This document shows positions 22,091 through 32,225 of a stretch of 33,070 nucleotides of DNA, piece by piece (the first letter of the stretch is position 1; every line of letters starts with the position of its first letter). The DNA is from Pseudoneurospora amorphoporcata (Eukaryota; Ascomycota; Sordariomycetes; Sordariales; Sordariaceae): the NCBI GenBank assembly GCA_033297205.1, contig MU859340.1, positions 1 through 33,070 on the forward strand, given 5' to 3'. The notes below the pieces were generated by a model. That model did no database searches. It saw only the letters and a list, made by a program, of their open reading frames with translations, and had not been told where the DNA came from. A program made the translations under genes and the position numbers.

Positions 22091-23109
22091 ATGGCCACCG
22101 AAATGATCAACAGGAAAAGAAAGGCCGATGACGGTGAGGATGGCTCCAAGAAGAAGAAGAGGTCCAAGAAGGCGCGCGACGACGAGGGCGACCTCGATGT
22201 CGAGGCAGGCCTGAACAGGGCGTTCGAGCGCATGGACGGTCAGCTCCTGGCGGATCACATTGCCCAGAAGGTGACACGGTTCGGGACCGATCTCAGCTCC
22301 GTCGAGCTTTCAGATTTGTACATTTCCGGTGAGTGCAAATCTTGAAGGGCAGGTATGAGGGCCTGGGAGTTGACATGTGATGCGACAGCAAACGCCATCA
22401 AGGACACTACCTCCTTCCAGAAGCCTAGGAACAAGGACAACCTGCCAGAGTTCCTGGAGGAGTTCTCGGAGAATCCTACCAAGTTGGCTGAGGCCCCCAA
22501 GAAGAATGGGTCGCCGCACACATTGGTTGTGGCGGGCGCGGGGTTGCGTGCTGCGGATTTGGTCAGGTATGTTTCTGTTCGGTGTTGGGTCCTTGCCCAT
22601 GGGTTTGAGTTGCGCTGACAAGAAGACTGGCAGATCCCTGAGGAAGTTTGGCACAAAGAACAACTCGGTTGCCAAGTTGGTAAGTTGCCATGTCGATGGT
22701 CGATGTGAAGGAAAGAAGAACGACGAGTAACTGATAACCATGGATCGTTCGACAGTTCGCCAAGCACTTCAAGGTCGAGGAGCAGGTTTCCTTCCTCAAG
22801 AAGAGCCGCACGGGAATTGCCGTTGGTACTCCTCAGCGCCTGATTGACCTGATCGAGAATGGTATGATGATATTTCTTGTCATGTGCTCCATGCGCTTGC
22901 TCTGTGTTTGCTAACTCTTTCTCCCAGAGTCGTTGTCTCTTGACAGCCTGAAGAGGATCGTCGTGGACGCTTCCCACATCGACCAGAAGAAGCGGGGCGT
23001 CGTTGATATGAGAGAGACGATGATGCCATTGATCAAGCTCCTCACGAGGAAGGAGCTTCAGGACCGCTACACGGCGGAGGAGAAGCATGTGGATTTGATC
23101 TTTTACTGA
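22091..23109 (+). CDS. Cms1-like ribosome biogenesis protein (degenerate DEAD-box fold)
   Basis: Five exons: 22091-22328, 22389-22566, 22635-22680, 22756-22861, 22928-23109; 249 residues. All introns are 60-75 nt with GT..AG ends and preserve frame. A Lys-rich N-terminus (KKKKRSKKARDD) looks like a nuclear or nucleolar signal. The core resembles one RecA-like helicase half that has lost catalysis: HTLVVAGAGLRAADLVR, then GTPQRL (178-183, like motif Ib TPGRL), then VVDASHID (201-208) at the position of DEAD motif II. It ends in DLIFY. Family knowledge: yeast Cms1 is a component of 90S pre-ribosomes containing U3 snoRNA. The start was chosen at the first ATG before the basic region; Met5 is an alternative. 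Confidence 0.9.
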
Positions 23110-23785
23110 GCACAGGTACCTCTATACCTTCACTTTCAGTTCTCTCTTTAATGATACCTACTCGTTGCTGCAACAAATGCGCTTTCCAGACCACATACCA
23201 GGACTGATTCAAGAAGCAGGCTCCAAGTGACTCTGCTCTGTGGTCAACCTGGAACCTTCTGCTGATGGCCATTGCTCATACCCGCCGGGTTTGATACTCA
23301 ACTCCCCCACATACTTCGTCCTGCTCCTTCTCCGATGTCACTGCCCACCACCCGACGCCATGACACCATGGCCATCATGGTTCCTACCGCTCTACACTCC
23401 TCGTTGCCCACCTCCCAGTTCACCACTTTATCCGGCTCCCAAGGCCATGAGACCAGATACTTAAACCCGTCATCCTCCCACCCTCAGATTCTTCTCCTCT
23501 TCTCTTCTTCAGAATAGCACACTCTTTCCCCCTCTCTTTTTGGATTAGGTATCCCGAATTCTTTCGATCATTCCACTTCTTTCTTGGAGATCATACTTGA
23601 ATTGCAGTCAGCTATCAGCTCTCAATCAACAACTATCGACTCCTCTTTTGTGTTCTTCCTTTTCGGAGATACCACCCACGCACCCACACAGAATCTCGGA
23701 CAACACACCACTTTCACAACGATAAACGGCTTTTCGAGATCATCAGACCTCTCTGAAACAGCTCACGGAGACTCCATTCTTCACG
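23110..23785. other. cms1 3' end and promoter/leader of the CFEM-like gene
   Basis: Strongly C/T-rich from about 23460 to 23760, typical of a fungal promoter and transcription start region with no clear TATA box. No frame has a domain. Confidence 0.5.
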
Positions 23786-26023
23786 ATGAAGTCTTCCCTC
23801 TTGATGCTCACGCCCGTCACGGCGGCCCTCGCTTCCGCGTTTCCCGAGTGTGGTCAGCCTTGCATTGCTCCCGCGCTCGATTCGTCCGGATGCCGCACGC
23901 TTCCTTGCCTTTGTGAGAGGACTCATGAACTCCAGGTCAGTTTACCTTCTTTGCTTTCCTTGTTTTGGTTCCTTGTGACTCTGGCTGACTTGGCCCTCTC
24001 TCTCACACAGACCATGTTCGAGTGCTTCATGGCCAACTGCAATGCTCAAGAGTATCATCCTGCCATCACTCGCATTTCCAACGACTGCATCAACTACGGC
24101 CCTCATGCTCAGTATGCCGTTCCGATGAGCTACATCTCTGGCTTCAATGGGGTTGCCTCTGTTGATCGCATGCCCTACTCGCTCAACCCAACTTTGCACC
24201 TCTTCACCACCAATCCCACCTCCATCAAGGACGATTGCCCTGACGGCAGCGAAAATGGCAACGGCAACGGTGGCGCCGGTCTTGGTGCCGCTGGTCTGCC
24301 TCCCGGTTTCCCCTTTGGTCCTGCAGGAAGCGGCGCTGGCGCTTACGGCAATGGAGCTGGCAACGGAGCTGGCAACGGCGGCAATAGCGCTGGCAATGGC
24401 TCTGGCAATAGCGTTGGCAATAGCGCTGGCAATGGAGCTGGCAATGGAGCTGGCAATGGAGCTGGCAATGGAGCTGGCAATGGAGCTGGCAACGGTCTTG
24501 GAGGCAACGGCAACGGCGGTCTCGGCAATGGTGCTGGCGGCCTGGGTGGTGGTTCTGCTGCTTATGGCAATGGCGCGGGTGCTGGCAACGGTGCAGGCAA
24601 TGGAGGCAATGGCGATGGAAATGGAAATGGCGCTGGTAATGGCGGGAGCGGCGCTGGTGCTGGAGGCTTTGGTGCCGGTGCTGGAGCCTATGGTTTGGGA
24701 GCAGGAAATGGTGCAGGAAACGGCGGCCTGGGCAACGGTGCTGGCAACGGTCTCGAAAATGGCAATGGCGGCGCTGGCAATGGTAACGGAGGCATGGGAG
24801 ACTGCAGTGGCATGGGTGGAGGTGCCGGAGGTTTTGGTGGTGGTGCTGGAGGTCTGGGCAATGGCGCCGGCGGTCCCGGTAATGGTGTTGGCGGTCCCGG
24901 TAATGGCGCTGGCGGTCCTGGTTATAGCTCCGGAGGCCCAGGCGGCGGTGCTGGCAACAATGGTGCTGGCACTGGCAACGGCGACGGCGCTGGCGGTGCA
25001 CCATGCCCCAATAGTAACGGCAACGGCAACGGAAATGGCAATGGCAATGGCGGCAACGGTAACGGCAACGGAAGCAATGGCGCTGGCAACGGAGGTAATG
25101 GGAACGGAAATGGTGGCAACGGCAGCAACGGCGGTGCTGGTGCTGGCGGCCCTCCCCCTTCTCCCGCTCAGATGCAAGGCCCCCTCGTTCAGACCATCTT
25201 TGTGATCGGAACTCCCAGCCCTGAAGCTATTGCCCCTGTATCCGGAGCTGGAAACGGCGGTGACAATAGTGCTGGTAGTGGTAACGGCAACGGAGGTGGC
25301 GCTGGGAATGGGAATGGAGGCAATGGCGCCAGCAACGGAGGGAATGGTAATGGAAACGGCAACGGCAACGGCAACGGCGCTGGCAATGGTGCTGGCAATG
25401 GTGCTGACAATGGTGCTGGCAATGGTGCTGGTGCTGGTAACGGCAATGGCGCCAACGCTGGTGCTGGAGCTGGCAAAGGAGGCGCCCCGGCACCTACCCC
25501 TTGTCCTCCGGGTGGCGGCCCCTCTTCATTCCTCGTCCTCACTGTCACCGTCCCTCAGCCTGCGCGAGTTATGGAGAAGAAGCAATACTGGAACGCCAAC
25601 GTCATGGCCTATGGTGGTCCCGATGATGGTTCTGGTGCCGCACCGGGCAGCGGCGGCTCAGGAGTAGCACCTGGGAACGGCAACGGTGGCTCCGGATCAG
25701 CTCCCGGCAATGGCAACGGCGGTTCGGGTGTAGCACCTGGCAATGGCGGCATGGGACCCGGTAACGGAGGCTCTGGAGTCGCTCCCGGTAACGGCAACGG
25801 TGGTTCAGGAACAGCTCCCGGCTCGGGAACAGCTCCCGGTAATGGAGGCTCCGGAGTTGCGCCCGGTAACGGCAATGGAGGCTCCGGCGTAGCACCAACA
25901 GGCGGCGCGCCGCCAGCACAGGTTACTCAATCTCTGGCGGACACCAACACGCCTTCTCTCGGTCTTCTGCTCATTCCTGTCACCGTCATGATCGGTTGGG
26001 GATCTCTTCTGCTCTTCGTCTAG
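23786..26023 (+). CDS. Secreted CFEM-like protein with Gly/Asn repeats and GPI-type tail
   Basis: Two exons: 23786-23935 and 24011-26023; 720 residues. The 75-nt intron (donor GTCAGT, branch CTGAC, acceptor CACAG) is a multiple of three, so the unspliced frame is also open, but removing it gives correct CFEM spacing. Signal peptide at 1-18. Eight Cys at 22, 26, 36, 41, 43, 55, 60 and 76 match the CFEM spacing, but the Asp normally two to five residues before Cys4 is absent (CRTLPCLC). Residues from about 160 are GNGAGNG-type repeats, interrupted by two ordinary islands (around PPSPAQMQGPLVQ and FLVLTVTVPQPARVMEKKQY), then APGNGGSGV-type repeats. The C-terminal LGLLLIPVTVMIGWGSLLLFV fits a GPI-anchor signal. 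Likely a cell-wall or plasma-membrane surface protein. The intron could instead be retained, but that would insert 25 mostly hydrophobic residues within the Cys module. Confidence 0.82.
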   Translation: MKSSLLMLTPVTAALASAFPECGQPCIAPALDSSGCRTLPCLCERTHELQVSLPSLLSLFWFLVTLADLALSLTQTMFECFMANCNAQEYHPAITRISNDCINYGPHAQYAVPMSYISGFNGVASVDRMPYSLNPTLHLFTTNPTSIKDDCPDGSENGNGNGGAGLGAAGLPPGFPFGPAGSGAGAYGNGAGNGAGNGGNSAGNGSGNSVGNSAGNGAGNGAGNGAGNGAGNGAGNGLGGNGNGGLGNGAGGLGGGSAAYGNGAGAGNGAGNGGNGDGNGNGAGNGGSGAGAGGFGAGAGAYGLGAGNGAGNGGLGNGAGNGLENGNGGAGNGNGGMGDCSGMGGGAGGFGGGAGGLGNGAGGPGNGVGGPGNGAGGPGYSSGGPGGGAGNNGAGTGNGDGAGGAPCPNSNGNGNGNGNGNGGNGNGNGSNGAGNGGNGNGNGGNGSNGGAGAGGPPPSPAQMQGPLVQTIFVIGTPSPEAIAPVSGAGNGGDNSAGSGNGNGGGAGNGNGGNGASNGGNGNGNGNGNGNGAGNGAGNGADNGAGNGAGAGNGNGANAGAGAGKGGAPAPTPCPPGGGPSSFLVLTVTVPQPARVMEKKQYWNANVMAYGGPDDGSGAAPGSGGSGVAPGNGNGGSGSAPGNGNGGSGVAPGNGGMGPGNGGSGVAPGNGNGGSGTAPGSGTAPGNGGSGVAPGNGNGGSGVAPTGGAPPAQVTQSLADTNTPSLGLLLIPVTVMIGWGSLLLFV
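24431..24490 (+). repeat. 12-bp coding minisatellite
   Basis: Five perfect tandem copies of aatggagctggc, coding Asn-Gly-Ala-Gly, within the Gly/Asn repeat body of the CFEM-like gene. Perfect identity suggests recent expansion by slippage or unequal exchange; flanking units have drifted. Confidence 0.85.
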
Positions 26024-26418
26024 GTTGAACACGGTTATAATCTCTTTTCTTTTTTCTGTCAGATGGATTATTTTAACTCATGGGGTGCAAAGAGACTATG
26101 GCGGTTATTAGAGGGTCATGTTGATATCATTTGAGTAGAGAGACTAGCATTATGAGGACTAAAATCCTTTGCCTCTTGTAAGATAGCTGATTCAAATTAC
26201 GAGGGTCTGATTAGACTAATCAATCATGTTCCTCCTACTTTGAGTCTCACATTGTAATATTCTTGTTTGCTTGACATCATTTTGACTTGGTTATAGATGG
26301 AGCTTCGCCATATCTGTTAAATCACTTTGCTCCATGACTGGATATCGCTTAATAACATGGTGAAAACTGTGTGTTCATATCAGCAAGTCTTGAAGTTATT
26401 TCATACAAAGTGCCCAGG
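26024..26418. other. 3' flank of the CFEM-like gene
   Basis: T-rich just after the stop codon, otherwise ordinary. No frame or structural element stands out; it probably includes the 3' untranslated region. Confidence 0.5.
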
Positions 26419-26598
26419 TTACTCGGGGTTGATGGCAACTAGGAACACGGCAATCACAGGGAACACAGGGTAATTTAAATGACTTGCGTTAACATTGCGT
26501 TGTTGCTCGATGCCCTGTCCATGTTTGTGGTTCGATAAGATCTCATTCCATCCAGCTTCCTTTGGTGACATGCAATACTCTTGTTCCGTCCCCCGCAT
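26419..26598 (-). CDS. Candidate small ORF, 59 codons
   Basis: A reverse-strand ORF starting MRGTEQEYCMSPKEAGW, mixed and charged, ending with a hydrophobic run (PVFPVIAVFLVAI) and NPE. It is the first substantial ATG frame downstream of a reverse-strand TATATAAG at 26764-26771, after a two-codon AUG-Cys-stop upstream frame. The open frame continues upstream of this Met to 26793, but that part overlaps the TATA element. No family is recognised. It could be a small membrane peptide or chance. Confidence 0.25.
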   Translation of the reverse strand: MRGTEQEYCMSPKEAGWNEILSNHKHGQGIEQQRNVNASHLNYPVFPVIAVFLVAINPE

Positions 26599-26682
26599 TT
26601 CAGAGTCTGAGATATACAAGTTCCACTCAGCACATTGCGGGGTGAACCTCGCTACCCTACAAGGAACTGATATTACCGTCGG

Positions 26683-26702
26683 CGTTTCCCAAATGGGAAA
26701 CG
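26683..26702. promoter_or_regulatory. Perfect 8-bp-arm palindrome, operator-like
   Basis: cgtttccc and gggaaacg flank the spacer aaat. On its right it runs directly into tandem cggga units (26701-26715). It sits 60-90 bp downstream of the TATATAAG on the reverse strand, where transcription would begin. It could be a binding site for a dimeric regulator or an RNA hairpin. Confidence 0.35.
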
Positions 26703-26763
26703 GGACGGGACGGGAAAAGGTGAGTGAAGGTTGAAGGTGAAGCCGGGTGAAGCGAAGGCTGGG

Positions 26764-26771
26764 CTTATATA
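26764..26771 (-). promoter_or_regulatory. Candidate TATA element
   Basis: Reverse-strand TATATAAG in the context ACATATATAAGCCC, followed on that strand by C/T-rich sequence (CCTTCGCTTCACCC and onward). This arrangement is common at fungal transcription starts. Confidence 0.35.
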
Positions 26772-28565
26772 TGTGGCTTGATTGAAATTGCACGATGATT
26801 CGTTACCGAAGGTGTCGGATTTTGAAGCGAGCCGGGAAATGGTGAGATTGAGGGATGGTACTTCAACAAGAATACCAAAAGGCACAGTTTTAGACAGATA
26901 GGACAATATCTGGTGAACGGATTAGAGAAGTCATACCGAAGTGAAGCGGATAAGATGGATGAGTGGTTGATTAGTACTCGGTAGTGGTTGGGGATTCCGC
27001 GGTTCGTGCCGTAAGCTCAACGGGCAACGGAAGGTAAGCAGAGAGAGTCCTTCAGGTCAGAAGCTAACTGAATGTGTCGAGCAAAAGCTGTGAGTAGTAT
27101 CAAGATAGCCAGATGTTAGTCCCGAACCAAGGCATTTGCGGCGTACCGTAGGTGTGCGCATGTCTTACGGCCGTCACAATAATTATCTTGCTTTTTATCT
27201 GAATCACGGTTATGATGGAGCTCGATGAGAAGCGCCAGCTTTCGTTTGTTGTCGATAGACGATAAGAGATCGGATCGACCTCGATGAACTCCGGCAGTGC
27301 TAGTGGCATTGATGTCAAATAGCGGTGGTGATGGTCGGAAGTGAGATGCAAGGAGGCTTGCAGGATGCAAATTTTAGCTTGCACATCACTCGTGGGTTGT
27401 GGTTGAAAGCTTCGTTTGTAGAAAGGGTAGGTAGGTAGATGGAAATGCCGCGCGTACATGCACTGTAGAAGCATGATGTGATGTTGTTTTGTGCTTCTCC
27501 GGTTCTGTGTTGTGTATACTTGTACGTCTTGCCCCTACGATTTGCTGGAAAATACAATAATCAGAATCTCGGAACCGACTGACATCCTCTCTTCTCTAGT
27601 GTTCTCCCGAAAAGTAAGGACATCATAAAGACACCACGGTCAAAACGTGTTCTTCATCTTCTACTAGTCTTGGGCTCATCGTCATCAGCACTGGTCAACT
27701 CAACTGACCCAGCTACCTTGCCTCGCCTAGGTTTTTGCATGCCCGCTTGCATGTGCAGTCCCGAACTGACATCGTACAGGCACATCATTATCACCATCAT
27801 CACTGTCGTACGACAGCATGGCGAGCGTGGGTAGCAGGTGGGAAAGGGAACGGAAGAAAGCGGCATGGAAATCCGAACCTTGGAATGTGAAATCCGTTAA
27901 CCGCAAAAGTAGCAGCATTTCAGGTTATAACCTATGCAAGAAAAGCCTTGAATCTCTCTTTCAAAGGAAGATGCCGAGTTTTGACTCTGTCGTCCGCCTT
28001 GCTCGTTTACCTACCATGAGTAAGTCGGTGACACTCGTTCGTTTCGGTCGTTTCGGTCGAGAAATGGGATTTTCCAACCAATGTAAAGACGCAAGTGAGT
28101 AATCCATCTGTCTGCTGCCAGTGTCTTGACCAGGCAGATTGTCTGGTTTTATGTAGTATAGGTTGTTTTCTGATTGGAAACTCAAACTTCGCAAAGTCGC
28201 CAAGTTGGCAACTTCAAGATGTTGATATTCCCCAACCAACCGACTGTTTGTTCGAGGTCCCGGATCGGGCTGAGAGACAGAAAGAAATGAAAGAAAGAAG
28301 AGATATCCCCCGTTCTCCGTCCCATTCATCTTCTTTCCTCCAATGTATAATATCCGTTTGATATTTGGTTGGCTGAGGTTGGATATGTGTGCGGATTTTG
28401 GCCCTGGCAGTAGAAAGGATATGCTAATGTAGCAAGCAGCAGGTCCTGTACTGCATGTATGTTACAGGCACAGCTTGCTTATGTTGGATTCGATTTCCTG
28501 CGCAGCAGGTGGACCGTTGACCTTTGACCCGGCAGAAATGTTACAGTAGCGTGCCGCCGGTTTAT

Positions 28566-28610
28566 GTAGGTAGTATTATGTATGTGATGTAAATGTACGA
28601 TACTACCTAC
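28566..28610. repeat. Inverted repeat, 11-bp arms
   Basis: gtaggtagtat at 28566-28576 is exactly complementary to atactacctac at 28600-28610, with a 23-nt AT-rich loop. It could be a small element end, a protein-binding palindrome or an RNA hairpin. Confidence 0.6.
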
Positions 28611-28927
28611 CTAATTCTAATGCCAGGTCCGTTACGGTTACCGGTGTTTTCTCTGGGTTGGGAATGGGGACAGACCAACGGCTATCATCGATTATTAGCA
28701 TTAAGGGTAAAATATGATATGATATGAGAACGAGAGTTGGTCAAAATCTCTGAAAACCAAAACCCCTCTTGAGTTTTAATGTTTGTTCTTTCTAGACGGT
28801 ATGGGCATAGCAGGTTATTTCGAGAATTTCGAGAAAAAAAGAACCCTCTGAAATCGGAATCGGAATGCCAATACCCTCCAATCTCGGTCTGACATCCGAA
28901 CTTATCTGCCTTGATCGTGGGAGTTGG

Positions 28928-28948
28928 TTTTTTTTTTTTTTTTTTTTT
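28928..28948 (+). repeat. Poly-T tract
   Basis: A run of 21 T followed by C/T-rich sequence. No associated gene is recognised. It could be a retroposed poly-A tail on the reverse strand or simple slippage. Confidence 0.8.
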
Positions 28949-29929
28949 CCCTTCCCCTTGGGGTCCCTTTTTTTGGTATATTTTCGATTTGTTGATGGTG
29001 ACGTCAGACGAACGTTTGTTGTGGTTTTGTTCAATGAGATACTTTTCGATCAGACCGGACCAGGGGTGAGTGGTATCGAAAACAGGCTTCGGAACACAGT
29101 TCAAGATCATGGCAGAGTCGTGCGGGGAATGGGGATTTCGGATTCGATAGAACCAGGACCAGGGCAGACCTGCCTGCACTGCACCCATCTTCACCTTGCT
29201 TGTTACATACGTATGGCGCGTAGGTGGAACGTGCCGAACTTACCGATCAAGATGGTTCTTGAACGGTTTTGCCAGAAGGCGCCCAGCCAACCCAGAAAAT
29301 TCCAGGTTTGGGGGAAATTTTGGAATGGATTGTCGCCGCGATATGCCATTTTCGGCGGTAAACCGATGGGGAGATGGGGACGCTCTGGCGATGCAGTCAA
29401 CGGCGGACCATGGGGTACTTGTTCTGATTACCGATCCAAGTGATACCGCCCGGATGGAAGCGGACAAAGAGGATGGGCAAAAAGAAGCGCGGGCGCAACC
29501 GGGAGTTTTGAGGTTGTTTTCGTGGTAACTTGACTATCACCGTATGTTGTGTGTTGTTGTTTACACCGTCCGATGTGCGTATGTATCACGGTTGTAAATT
29601 ACATACCGGTAAGTCTTATCAGATCTCGATGTCTTGGTTGCCCCGGCGAGTTAAGCACTGGCGGTCACGGAAGAAGCTGAAGATATCGCAGCCATACTGT
29701 GCCACTAAGTGGGAAAGGTGAGAGCTCAAGAAGAATGGAATACCTATCATGAGCTGACCGCCAATTCCACAGCATCATGATGTTGTCGGCCCTCGTGGTC
29801 TCACATTTCGTGCCATCAGTCTCACCTTGGGTTCATGCACGTTAGAGCCGAATTGTCCAATGGTCTTTGTGCCCTTTTTCAACCTTGTTTTGCACCGTGG
29901 TTTCGTCTTCCCGCTAGTGCTGTCCGGCG

Positions 29930-30259
29930 ATGTCTCCGTCGACGGAAGCGGAAGGTGTTCAAGCCGATGCCTCGCGCCGGGAAGTTCCTGTCTGGGACGA
30001 TGACTTCCGCAGGCCCAGGTCCCGCAGTCCACCGCGTGTACCGTACACGAGCTCAGACGATAGGTTGAAGGTTTTGAACATGGTTCCCAGGAACAGCCGG
30101 GCACGTTGCGGAGAATATCTTCCACCACCACTGCAAGCGATCGAGCCGGAGAAGTTGACCATCGACCCAACCTCCAGGATTTTGTTTACTGGAGAGAAAT
30201 GTGTGCGCGTGGAGATGATCGGTCTGGATATGACGCTGTGTATGTTTGAATGTTGCTGA
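29930..30259 (+). CDS. Candidate small gene, 109 codons or spliced
   Basis: The frame starts MSPSTEAEGVQADASRREV and includes VPVWDDDFRRPRSRSPPRV and ILFTGEKCVRVEMIGLDMTL. Composition is varied and charged, and many codons end in G or C, unlike the short frames around it. The last codons before the stop contain a good donor (ACGCTGT|GTATGT near 30238), with CTGAT nearby and an acceptor TCCCAG near 30374; that splice would replace the CMFECC ending with LWDKEG and a stop. No known domain, signal peptide or membrane segment. Confidence 0.3.
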   Translation: MSPSTEAEGVQADASRREVPVWDDDFRRPRSRSPPRVPYTSSDDRLKVLNMVPRNSRARCGEYLPPPLQAIEPEKLTIDPTSRILFTGEKCVRVEMIGLDMTLCMFECC

Positions 30260-32225
30260 TGTCGGGTCAATCGCTCGAGATGGTCGCTCGGACTGCCTAT
30301 CTGAAACATGCATATAAATGCTGTTTCTGATACTTTGTGCAAGTTATGCAACGTCGAGAATGGATGTCCCAGTGTGGGATAAAGAGGGATGACATTCTTG
30401 TTCGCACTCGAGTTCTGTGTGAAGAAAAAAGATAGCCAGAGAGCCTCATGGGACTTTTCGTGGGATGGAATTGGCCAGCGATCTTCGGCCAACACTGTGG
30501 GGCTTTACAAGGGGGGGCCCGAAATGTTCCTTCAATTCGTTGGCCGGCGCTGTGGACTGATGCTAGCGATGCATGTCCTGTCTCACCAGACGAACAAGAA
30601 TTGTGGGCGACGCGATGCCCTTTTGCTACATCCAAGTGCAAATCAAAAGATCGAGACCGCAGTCTGTTGAAAGAAAATCGCTGCTAACTGCTGTCGCGCA
30701 GTCGCGGTGAAGATGCAGACGAGGTGAATCCATGGAAGATACAACTTAAGTCAGGGTGCAGACATGGTGCAGACATCGGGTGCAGAAACCCCTCGCCAAG
30801 CTGAATCACGGCGTGATGGGACATGGAGTAATACCGGATGTGAATAACGTCAAATTTCAGAGAAATTACCCATCTCCATCAACCCACGCTGCGCGCTTCT
30901 TGGTCCCACCTGGGAGGTGATGGACAAACCGCTGGGGAAAGAGCGAAGAACGGTGCATTGATTGCCGGTGCTGTGTAGTCGTTCGGTTGTGTACTCTGTT
31001 GCAGTGACAGTCCCAATTATGAGAGTGCAAAGGGACGGATCTGCTCTGATTTGCCTTTGTCACAAGAGTTTGATGTTAGGTTGCGATTGACATTCTGACA
31101 TTCGTCAAGTACCTCTACCTCGTCGTGGTCTGCCTACACTAGGTGCCAACTGAGGCCGCTGAGTGAGAGCCTGAAGCAGATGCTGTCGCCACTCGCGCCT
31201 GCTTCGAATCATTCCAGTGCGTCTGTTTCATCAGTTGTCGCTCACCACCAGAAAGTCCATAGTGGTCGTGCTGGCCCAGGCCTCGAGATGGAAAATAACA
31301 GTCCTCATTGAACGGGAAGCGCCATGACCTTTCACATTGGCTGTCCGCAGTGCGCCCAAGTCTGGTTCTGTGATCGGGGTATCATCGCATTGCTCTTCAA
31401 AAACAGGCTTTCCGTGCTTGCCTCTTTTTGCTTCTTTTCGGGTGTTGCAAATTGTTAGAAATCATGACGGTGTGTGTGCCGTGGAAGAAGCCTCCTGCCG
31501 TGCCACCCCAAAGGGAACAGCAACAGCCGGCTTTTTCATCAAGTGAAAGGACGGGACATTGCTGGAAGTATCGCCAACGAAACAAGCTGCCGCAAAACAT
31601 CCACATCGGTCAGTGTCTGGGTTCATCCTGGCCCAACACACGCTCCACGCGTTGCTGCTGCTGTTGTTGTTGTTGTTGTTGTTGTTTCCATTCCTGTTTC
31701 GTACCTCTGTTGCCCAAAACCGCCCGGTCGTGGCGGTGAAATAGCCAACAAGAGGATTGACTGCCGATGAACCGCAAGAAATGGAAGGATGTGACGACCA
31801 TCAAGGCCTCTTTATGAAGAAAATCTTTTGTCGCGCCTGATTTCTCTGCAGATTTGGATGCTCAAACAAAATGGGGTACATCGACAGGTGCAGGCACAAG
31901 GGCAGGTGCCGTTCGGCGGGATATCAGACAAGTCCACTGATTCATGTTCGACTGGGCTCTCATCAGAAAGCCCAAGCGATAAAAGTATCTTCCCCGCGTT
32001 GTTTGGATGAAAAGCTACAGTGAAACGAAATGAATGACGCCTGGGGCTGCTCTTGGCATTCCCGCTTCAGTGACGCACTTTCTCCGGTTTGGCATGCAGA
32101 TCCGCAACTTGAATGGGAGCCCATCATCCCAGAAAAAAGATCTGAGATCCACACAAATTGGCCATTTGCAATTTTCCAAAATTTCAACCAGTACACATCA
32201 GTACTGGTAAGTTCGTTAGCTCGGT
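30260..32225. other. Gene-poor interval, no gene seen
   Basis: Forward frames at 30389-30670 and 30448-30687 overlap in different registers and give no domain. From 31330 to 31740 frames are dominated by a triplet microsatellite. Sequence becomes transposon-derived at about 32226. Confidence 0.45.
31651..31686 (+). repeat. Triplet microsatellite (GTT/GCT)
   Basis: About twelve tandem triplets, gttgctgctgctgttgttg and further gtt units. It would encode poly-Gln on the reverse strand or poly-Cys/Val/Leu on the forward strand, but no supported gene contains it. Confidence 0.85.

Larger units (their letters stand above)
26772..29929. other. Gene-poor interval, no gene seen
   Basis: Many short frames on both strands, none with a recognisable domain. 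At 29196-29528 (+) and 29240-29467 (-) two opposed frames both look mildly protein-like, so neither is called. Composition is ordinary, apart from the hairpin and poly-T tract listed separately. Confidence 0.45.

Noticed and set aside
22255..23088. Reverse 277-codon ORF
   Set aside because: Antisense across exons and introns of cms1, which has clear splice sites and family motifs on the forward strand.
24340..25150. Possible CRISPR-like or satellite array
   Set aside because: The units are 6-12 bp codon repeats without spacers, in a eukaryotic coding exon.
23942..25177. Reverse 411-codon Ala/Thr/Ser-rich ORF, and nearby forward Ala/Met/Leu-rich ORFs in other frames
   Set aside because: Off-frame and antisense readings of the GGC/AAT repeats in the CFEM-like gene, where stops are rare in every frame.
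28865..29443. Forward 192-codon ORF containing poly-Phe
   Set aside because: Begins in a poly-T tract and has no domain; overlapping frames on both strands look equally plausible.
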